Shown here piece after piece: positions 59,407 to 64,000 of a stretch of DNA of 64,000 nt. The position numbers were made by a program, and so were the translations under genes. The stretch lies in the NCBI GenBank assembly GCA_963675425.1, contig OY776214.1, positions 2,108,001-2,172,000 of the forward strand. The letters run 5' to 3'. How positions within the stretch are numbered: position 1 is the stretch's first letter; every line of letters starts with the position of its first letter. The DNA comes from Sporobacter sp963675425. Its GTDB lineage: Bacteria > Bacillota > Clostridia > Oscillospirales > Oscillospiraceae. The notes below the pieces were generated by a model that saw only the letters and a list, made by a program, of their open reading frames with translations, was not told the origin of the DNA and searched no databases.

Positions 59407-59489
59407 ATTGTGAGTCCTCCGGTGAAGGTTGTTTGTATCTATTGTATAGCATGGTTTATTACCATTATTTTATCCCAACGAGGCCATAT

Positions 59490-60722
59490 TTACAACCCCG
59501 ACAGAAACATAAGCTTTAAAAAGCCGCCGAAAATGTCGCCCCAGTTCATGCGCTCGACGGTGTCGCCGGCAACGATTGGGTACTCGCCCAATACGTTGTC
59601 GCCGCTTTTCACGGTGAGTGTGCCGAGCTGGTCGCCTGCGCTGATGGGTGCGGACACTTTGTCAGTGACCGTGACCTCCTTGGTTACCGTGGAGGCGACG
59701 TCCTTTTCCGTCAAGATTTTATCGCTGCCCTGGATGACAGGCTGGACGTATGGTGTTTTACCCAACTCAACCCGTATCGGCAAAAGCGCGTTGTCCGGAT
59801 AAACGGAGATCAGCGCGTAATTGGCAAACGCGTAGCTCAGGAGCGTTTTAGCGCTTTCAAACCGGTCTGCCGATGTCGGGCAGTGCATCACCACAGCAAT
59901 GTATTCCACGCCGTCCCGCTCGGCTGTGGCCGACAGGCAGTACATAGACCGGCTCGTAAAGCCCGTTTTGAGGCCTGTTGCGCCCGAGTAATAGAAGATA
60001 AGCTTGTTGGTGTTGCTCAGGCCAAATTCGCCGTTCCGGACGGTGTCCATCCAGATGGTTGTGAATTCCTTGATCATGTCGTGTTTAATGAGCTCGCGCG
60101 ACATCAGGGCGATATCACGCGCTGTGGTCACGTGTGTGCTGTCGTCCATGAGACCGGTGCAGTTAGTGAAAACGGTGTTGTTCATTCCCAGCTCGCCGGC
60201 GCGGTCGTTCATTTTGGATACGAACACCGATTCCGAGCCGGCAAGATACTCTGCCATCGCCACGGCGCAGTCATTAGCCGAGGACACGACGATGCACTTG
60301 AGCATATCCTTCACGCTTAGCTGCTCGCCTTCCTCCAGCCAGATCTGAGACCCGCCCATGGACGCGGCGTAGGCGCTGGCCGTCACCATGTCATCCAGCG
60401 TGATTTTTCCGCCCTCAAGCGCTTCCACGATGAGCAGAATGGTCATGACCTTTGTGACGCTGGCCGGTTCGAGCTGCTCGTCGGGGTTTTTCTCGAAAAT
60501 GACCTGCCCGGTCTCTTTTTCAATCAATATAGCCGACGGCGCGGAGATGGTGAGGTCTGTGAGCGCGACGACCGGCGCCTCGTCCTCAAAAACGGACGCG
60601 TCGACGGCTTCGTTGTCGTCTTCCTCCAGGAAAACGGGCGCGATGTCCTCGGCGAGCGCTGGGACAGACAGTACGGCAAACAGCAAGGCAGCCATTAACA
60701 CGATCGAAATCAGTTTTTTCAT
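59490..60722 (-). CDS. D-alanyl-D-alanine carboxypeptidase (DacF/PBP5 type)
   Basis: A 410-residue penicillin-binding protein of family S11. A signal peptide (LISIVLMAALLFAVLSVPAL) spans about 1-24. The active-site motifs are SVTK (SxxK) in QLEPASVTKVMT, SAND (SxN) in CIVVSSANDCAVAMAEYLAG, and KTG in GATGLKTGFTS. A PBP5-like C-terminal beta domain and a short hydrophobic tail (FGGFLKLMFL) follow, suiting membrane association. It trims the terminal D-Ala from peptidoglycan peptides. The ATG at 60722 follows AAGGAGGGATACGCCC. DacF versus DacA cannot be decided. Confidence 0.9.
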   Translation of the reverse strand: MKKLISIVLMAALLFAVLSVPALAEDIAPVFLEEDDNEAVDASVFEDEAPVVALTDLTISAPSAILIEKETGQVIFEKNPDEQLEPASVTKVMTILLIVEALEGGKITLDDMVTASAYAASMGGSQIWLEEGEQLSVKDMLKCIVVSSANDCAVAMAEYLAGSESVFVSKMNDRAGELGMNNTVFTNCTGLMDDSTHVTTARDIALMSRELIKHDMIKEFTTIWMDTVRNGEFGLSNTNKLIFYYSGATGLKTGFTSRSMYCLSATAERDGVEYIAVVMHCPTSADRFESAKTLLSYAFANYALISVYPDNALLPIRVELGKTPYVQPVIQGSDKILTEKDVASTVTKEVTVTDKVSAPISAGDQLGTLTVKSGDNVLGEYPIVAGDTVERMNWGDIFGGFLKLMFLSGL

Positions 60723-60800
60723 GGGGCGTATCCCTCCTTGGTATAAAGGGATATGTTTTGTCCCGCCTGATTATAACCGCGAAAAAGCCGCTTTTTGTAC

Positions 60801-60828
60801 TTGCATTTATGAAAAGTTGTGTTAGAAT
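60801..60828 (+). promoter_or_regulatory. Promoter of the tRNA-Gly gene
   Basis: TTGCAT (60801-60806), 16 bases, TAGAAT (60823-60828), 12 bp before the tRNA 5' end. Confidence 0.55.
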
Positions 60829-60840
60829 ATTGGAAACCGC

Positions 60841-60914
60841 GCAGGATTAGTTCAATGGTAGAATGTCAGCTTCCCAAGCTGAACACGCGGGTTCGATTCC
60901 CGTATCCTGCTCCA
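60841..60914 (+). tRNA. tRNA-Gly (anticodon CCC)
   Basis: A complete cloverleaf: acceptor GCAGGAT/ATCCTGC, D-arm with AATGGTA, anticodon stem TCAGC/GCTGA with loop TTCCCAA (anticodon CCC), T-arm GCGGG-TTCGATT-CCCGT, discriminator T and encoded CCA at 60912-60914. Confidence 0.95.
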
Positions 60915-60922
60915 TAAGAAAT

Positions 60923-60963
60923 AGCCCAGAAAGTACTGTTATTACAGCGCTTTCGGGGCTTTT
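60923..60963 (+). terminator. Terminator after tRNA-Gly
   Basis: AGCCCAGAAAGTACTG (60923-60938) and CAGCGCTTTCGGGGCT (60945-60960) form a 16 bp stem with two mismatches, then TTTG. Confidence 0.75.
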
Positions 60964-61032
60964 GTTTTGCTGTAGGGGTGTTGCGCAAACCGTCGGATAT
61001 GACGAAAACGGGTCGTAACAGCGAATGGGGTA

Positions 61033-61497
61033 CTAGAATTCCATCGCTGTTACAGTATGCTTTTCATACCAAACTTGATAAACGTAGATAACCGGTACAA
61101 GCGCTATGAGTAAGATAAATAAACCGAAATTGCTCATGTTAACCATGTGGTAAAATCTAAGCTTTTCAAAAAGGTACGGGCTGATAATAAATGCCTGAAT
61201 GGCATCAATTACAGCATTAGCAATGAAGAAATTTAAAGTGTTTTCATAAAAGTAATAGAAGACCAAAATGGTAACGACTGGGAGGAGGCCATAATTAAAT
61301 GCGGATATACTGGAAAGGAAGGGTAGATTTTCATCTACAATCCACCAATTATAAACTTGCGCTACCTGCCAAAAGATCGAAGTCAGCAGAATTGTAAAAA
61401 AGGCAGCTGAAATAAAATGTTTAACGCGCCTTGACTCCAAAAAAGGTAAAATAAACCAAGGTCCTATTAACAAAATCCATAAGATAATTTGAGTCAC
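61033..61497 (-). CDS. Multi-pass membrane protein, CBO0543-like
   Basis: A 154-residue protein with about five membrane helices (for example IILWILLIGPWFILPFLESR, AAFFTILLTSIFWQVAQVYN and LFILLIALVPVIYVYQVWYE). The N-terminal P-W-x-x-P-x-x-E-x-R element resembles the CBO0543 family of clostridial/bacillar membrane proteins; function unknown. The start is a GTG at 61497 with GAAGGG upstream on the minus strand. Confidence 0.6.
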   Translation of the reverse strand: MTQIILWILLIGPWFILPFLESRRVKHFISAAFFTILLTSIFWQVAQVYNWWIVDENLPFLSSISAFNYGLLPVVTILVFYYFYENTLNFFIANAVIDAIQAFIISPYLFEKLRFYHMVNMSNFGLFILLIALVPVIYVYQVWYEKHTVTAMEF

Positions 61498-61781
61498 TAA
61501 AATTCAATCCCTTCAAATTCAATTGATTCATTTTATACTGATATTGTTAAAACTCAGGAAACCAGAAGAAGCAATAGAGTATGAGTCATTAAACCACCCT
61601 TCTTTATGTTGTACCTATAAAAGCACCTCCAAGTACATCATGGGTTTGCAGGCGCTTTTCACCTCAATAACAACAGCCTTTCGTCGTTATTGGTATTATA
61701 TGTTGCAATTTGGATCGACCTTTAAGCAGCGCTTAAAGATAGGTTTCCCGATTTATCTAATTAATACTATGCTTAAAAAAA
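61498..61781. other. Intergenic region without a supportable gene
   Basis: About 280 bp. An open frame exists from 61523 but has no ribosome site, no recognisable motif and poor codon use. An imperfect hairpin with AAAAGC/GCTTTT ends is seen near 61618-61660. Confidence 0.5.
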
Positions 61782-61811
61782 CGCCTCCAGGCTCAATCAA
61801 GCCTGGAGGCG
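61782..61811 (-). terminator. Intrinsic terminator, minus strand
   Basis: CGCCTCCAGGCT and AGCCTGGAGGCG form a perfect 12 bp stem with a 6-base loop, followed on the minus strand by a run of seven T's. Confidence 0.8.
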
Positions 61812-61930
61812 CATTGCGTTGTTGCTCATTTTTGCTGCACAGTACATCACGGCGATCTGCTCTTCGGTCATAATGGCGGAGTTGCCGTTTTCGATGATGA
61901 TGCTCCGGATGGCCCGGATTACTCCGATGG
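61797..61930 (-). pseudogene. C-terminal fragment of an unknown small protein
   Basis: On the minus strand, RAIGVIRAIRSIIIENGNSA then IMTEEQIAVMYCAAKMSNNA ends at a TGA in 61797-61799, inside a terminator. It is helical and reads like a genuine C-terminus, but stops lie just upstream and it abuts the nitroreductase remnant. Family not recognised. Confidence 0.45.
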
Positions 61931-61937
61931 CTCGGGT

Positions 61938-62237
61938 CTACACTACATAGTTGACAACGTTTTTATTTCTGGCTTTCGGTTCCTGACAGGGATTTGTGTC
62001 GTACCCTACTATTAAGCAAGCGACGGTGCGATAGCCTTCCGGTATTCCGATTGCCCGCTTAACCTCAGCGCCGCTTTCATGCTTGAAAAAACGGACGGGC
62101 GAGACGATATATCTGGAACCGAGGCCCAATGAAGTGGCCGCAAGCGTCATGTTTTCAACAGCAATGGCGCAATCCTGTTCGGCATAGGCATAGTCCGCCG
62201 GGGCTGAAACAACAATAAAGGTTGGTGCCGGATACAA
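61938..62237 (-). pseudogene. Nitroreductase-family protein, C-terminal part
   Basis: A 99-residue frame with AIAVENMTLAATSLGLGSRY, the FMN-contacting helix of nitroreductases, followed by IPEGYRTVACLIVGY, the family's C-terminal strand (G-x-x-x-x-A-x-x-x-x-G). Full-length members have about 170-200 residues; the N-terminal dimerisation half is absent, and only a TTG is available as start. The upstream DNA is the regulatory region of the copper-protein gene, so the gene is truncated by rearrangement. Confidence 0.7.
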
Positions 62238-62245
62238 TAATTAAG

Positions 62246-62275
62246 CCTTCACCGGGTACAATAAACCGGTGAAGG
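62246..62275. promoter_or_regulatory. Inverted repeat before the copper-storage-like gene
   Basis: CCTTCACCGG (62246-62255) and CCGGTGAAGG (62266-62275), perfect, 10 bases apart. It could be an operator for a metal-responsive repressor. As RNA it could form a hairpin next to the ribosome site GGGAGGGG. Confidence 0.55.
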
Positions 62276-62291
62276 GAGGGGAACAGCTGAA

Positions 62292-62636
62292 GTGATTACT
62301 AAAGATGTCTCAGAATATCAGGGCTTTATAAAAGAGTTTGACCGGTGCGCCCAAACGTGTTATGAGTGCTTAAACGCTTGCCTGGGTGAGAAGGATGCGT
62401 ATAAAAGAAAACGACTTATAAAAATTCTGCTTGAGTGTTCAAAAATGTGCGAAACAACGGCGTTTATCATGTCCGTGGATGGCAAATTCGTAAAAAAGCA
62501 ATGCCAGCTTTGCGTTGAGGTTTGTGACGTGTGTGCCCAGGAGTGCGCCGTCTTCGAGGATGCCTACTGCCGGAAGTGTGCGGAGGAATGCCGGATTTGT
62601 ACAGATAAATGCCAAGAGATGCTGAATATGACCTAA
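62292..62636 (+). CDS. Cys-rich four-helix-bundle protein, DUF326/Csp copper-storage type
   Basis: A 114-residue protein with 14 cysteines in a CxxxC rhythm: CAQTCYECLNAC, CSKMCETTAFIM, CQLCVEVCDVCAQEC, CRKCAEECRICTDKC. This matches the DUF326 family that includes the copper storage protein Csp3, in which cysteines inside a four-helix bundle bind Cu(I). No signal peptide, so cytosolic, as Csp3. The GTG start at 62292 follows GAAGGGAGGGGAACAGCTGAA. A palindrome lies just upstream. Confidence 0.8.
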   Translation: MITKDVSEYQGFIKEFDRCAQTCYECLNACLGEKDAYKRKRLIKILLECSKMCETTAFIMSVDGKFVKKQCQLCVEVCDVCAQECAVFEDAYCRKCAEECRICTDKCQEMLNMT

Positions 62637-62713
62637 CATAATTATGCCATGAACCCGTGCCATTTAAACGATACGGGTTCGGCAAAAAAAGGGGCCCCGC
62701 GCCCCCACAGACT

Positions 62714-62745
62714 GTCTAAAAAGCCGCGGAAGCGGCTTTTTAGAC
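62714..62745. terminator. Bidirectional terminator hairpin
   Basis: GTCTAAAAAGCCGC (62714-62727), loop GGAA, GCGGCTTTTTAGAC (62732-62745). Perfect 14 bp stem. The rest of 62637-62935 holds no supportable gene; it carries the ftsH promoter region. Confidence 0.7.
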
Positions 62746-62935
62746 AAATCACGGTGACTGCATAAGGGAAAATGCTGTTATTTATATGTGCGCCACGCGA
62801 ACAACGCCTCCTGTGATTTAACTGATTTACCAGATACTTATAGCCCATTATAACGTCATTATACTGTATACTGTATGCAGTAAAAGCACACGGCTTATGC
62901 CTGTGCATGACAATATAATCGGGAAAGTGATGCTC

Positions 62936-64000
62936 ATGAAGAAAAATAGGAAATGGTTTTTAGCCTTAATACCAGCCTTATGTGCGATGGTCATTATCAC
63001 CGTTATGCTTCTCCAGCCCGAAGAGGAAACACCGCCGTATTCGCAGGTGATCGGCTACTTCGAGACGGATGATATTCAAAATTACTCTTTGAATATCACG
63101 ACCGGCGAGCTGTCTGCCGAGCTTCGGGACGGCAACGCACTTACATATACCGTACCGGATATAGACCTGTTTATCTCGCAAACCGAGCCGGTTGTTACCG
63201 AGTACAATGCCGCGCATCCCGACAGCCAAATTATATTTGACTATGTGAGTGCCAGTCAGAACGGGCAATTGCTTTCCGGCCTGCCCTATCTGATCCTGTT
63301 GGCAGCAGGAGCCACCTGGGTGATTTTACGATATGGCGCAGGCAAGGGCAATAAAAAGCGGGGTAGAATGTCTGCCTTCGGGAAAATTGATGTGGGAAGC
63401 AGTGTGAGCGTCAAAACCAAAAAAACCTTTGAGGATGTGGCCGGCGCCGACGAGGAGAAGGAAGAATTGCGTGAAATTGTCGAGTTCTTAAAGCAGCCGC
63501 AGAAGTTTAACGGCCTGGGCGCGCGTATCCCGACGGGGGTGCTTTTAGTCGGGCCGCCGGGAACCGGCAAGACGCTGATTGCCCGGGCTGTCTCCGGTGA
63601 AGCCGGCGTGCCGTTTTTCTCCATATCCGGCTCTGATTTCGTGGAAATGTATGTGGGCGTCGGCGCGGCCCGCGTGCGCAGCCTGTTTGAGAAAGCAAAA
63701 AAGCTAGCGCCCTGCATTGTCTTTATCGACGAGATCGACGCTGTCGGCCGCCAGCGCGGTATGGGCAGCAGCGGCAGCAACGACGAGCGGGAGCAGACGC
63801 TCAATCAACTGCTCGTTGAAATGGACGGTTTTGAGGCCAACGCCGGCGTCATCATCATCGCGGCTACCAACCGCGCCGATATTTTGGATCCGGCTCTTCT
63901 GCGGCCCGGCCGCTTTGACCGCCAAGTTTACGTGGGTGTGCCCGATATTAAGGGCCGCGAGGCTGTGCTCCGCGTGCACGCTCGCAAAAAGCTGCTTTCA
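62936..64000 (+). CDS. ftsH: ATP-dependent zinc metalloprotease FtsH, N-terminal part (runs off window)
   Basis: The first 355 codons are present. A first membrane helix (FLALIPALCAMVIITVMLLQ) is followed by a small outside domain and a second helix (LLSGLPYLILLAAGATWVIL). The AAA+ domain has the FEDVAGADEEKEELREIVEF start, Walker A GPPGTGKT, the pore loop FVEMYVGVGAARVR, Walker B CIVFIDEIDA and the arginine-finger region LLRPGRFDR. The zinc HEXXH protease domain lies beyond the window. It degrades misfolded and regulatory proteins at the membrane. The ATG at 62936 is preferred over the one at 62930; GGGAAAG lies upstream. Confidence 0.95.
   Translation, partial: MKKNRKWFLALIPALCAMVIITVMLLQPEEETPPYSQVIGYFETDDIQNYSLNITTGELSAELRDGNALTYTVPDIDLFISQTEPVVTEYNAAHPDSQIIFDYVSASQNGQLLSGLPYLILLAAGATWVILRYGAGKGNKKRGRMSAFGKIDVGSSVSVKTKKTFEDVAGADEEKEELREIVEFLKQPQKFNGLGARIPTGVLLVGPPGTGKTLIARAVSGEAGVPFFSISGSDFVEMYVGVGAARVRSLFEKAKKLAPCIVFIDEIDAVGRQRGMGSSGSNDEREQTLNQLLVEMDGFEANAGVIIIAATNRADILDPALLRPGRFDRQVYVGVPDIKGREAVLRVHARKKLLS

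Noticed and set aside
61523..61873. A 116-residue plus-strand open frame
   Set aside because: No ribosome site, no motif, and it overlaps a terminator and a better minus-strand coding remnant.

Overview
The window looks like chromosomal DNA of an anaerobic, spore-forming member of the Clostridia (Firmicutes). The signs are purine-rich Shine-Dalgarno sites, frequent GTG and TTG starts, S-layer-homology (SLH) surface proteins, a BclA-like collagen spore-coat protein, a nickel CO dehydrogenase operon and a pyrogallol/phloroglucinol transhydroxylase-like molybdoenzyme. A gallate- or methoxy-aromatic-using Oscillospiraceae/Sporobacter-like bacterium would fit, but the species is only an inference.

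Layout. 1-1258: decayed DNA (pieces of an amidohydrolase, a short-chain dehydrogenase and an IS3 transposase). 1259-8443: a GAF/PucR regulator divergent from a catabolic-looking operon (UroD-family methyltransferase, AprA/fumarate-reductase-type flavoprotein, 2[4Fe-4S] ferredoxin, substrate-binding lipoprotein) that is cut short just before an intact IS1182-type element (8589-10415). 10416-15750: a PAP2 remnant, then tandem operators in front of a ChrB_N-type protein and a heterodimeric ABC exporter (first half frameshifted), then remnants of TauE, DUF1232 and another IS3 transposase.

15751-36544: the most striking region. Three successive cassettes each hold a small DUF2442 protein directly before a large SLH surface protein, each next to a different regulator: a MalT-like LuxR protein, a histidine kinase plus response regulator, and a second MalT-like LuxR protein. 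36707-39472: a second PucR regulator and small or unknown genes in AT-rich DNA. 39636-47272: an OFA-type transporter, a radical SAM protein, a small membrane protein and a transhydroxylase-like alpha/beta pair (all minus strand), divergent from a LysR regulator.

47287-49816: an SLH gene ghost and a collagen-like gene bracketed by two tRNA-Ala-like repeats, each followed by a terminator; a third copy follows the first SLH gene. 49845-53981: an Rrf2 regulator with its palindromic operators and a cooS-cooF-FAD/NAD oxidoreductase operon. 54028-57611: an ECF sigma/anti-sigma pair among IS256 and IS1182 material. 57633-64000: more conserved core genes (P-loop ATPase, pgi, D-Ala-D-Ala carboxypeptidase, tRNA-Gly, a membrane protein, a truncated nitroreductase, a copper-storage-like protein and the start of ftsH).

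Overall the window mixes conserved housekeeping DNA on the right with a long accessory region. That region concerns the cell or spore surface, aromatic or one-carbon redox metabolism and export, and is scarred by insertion sequences. All functions come from reading motifs and layout; no database search was possible.
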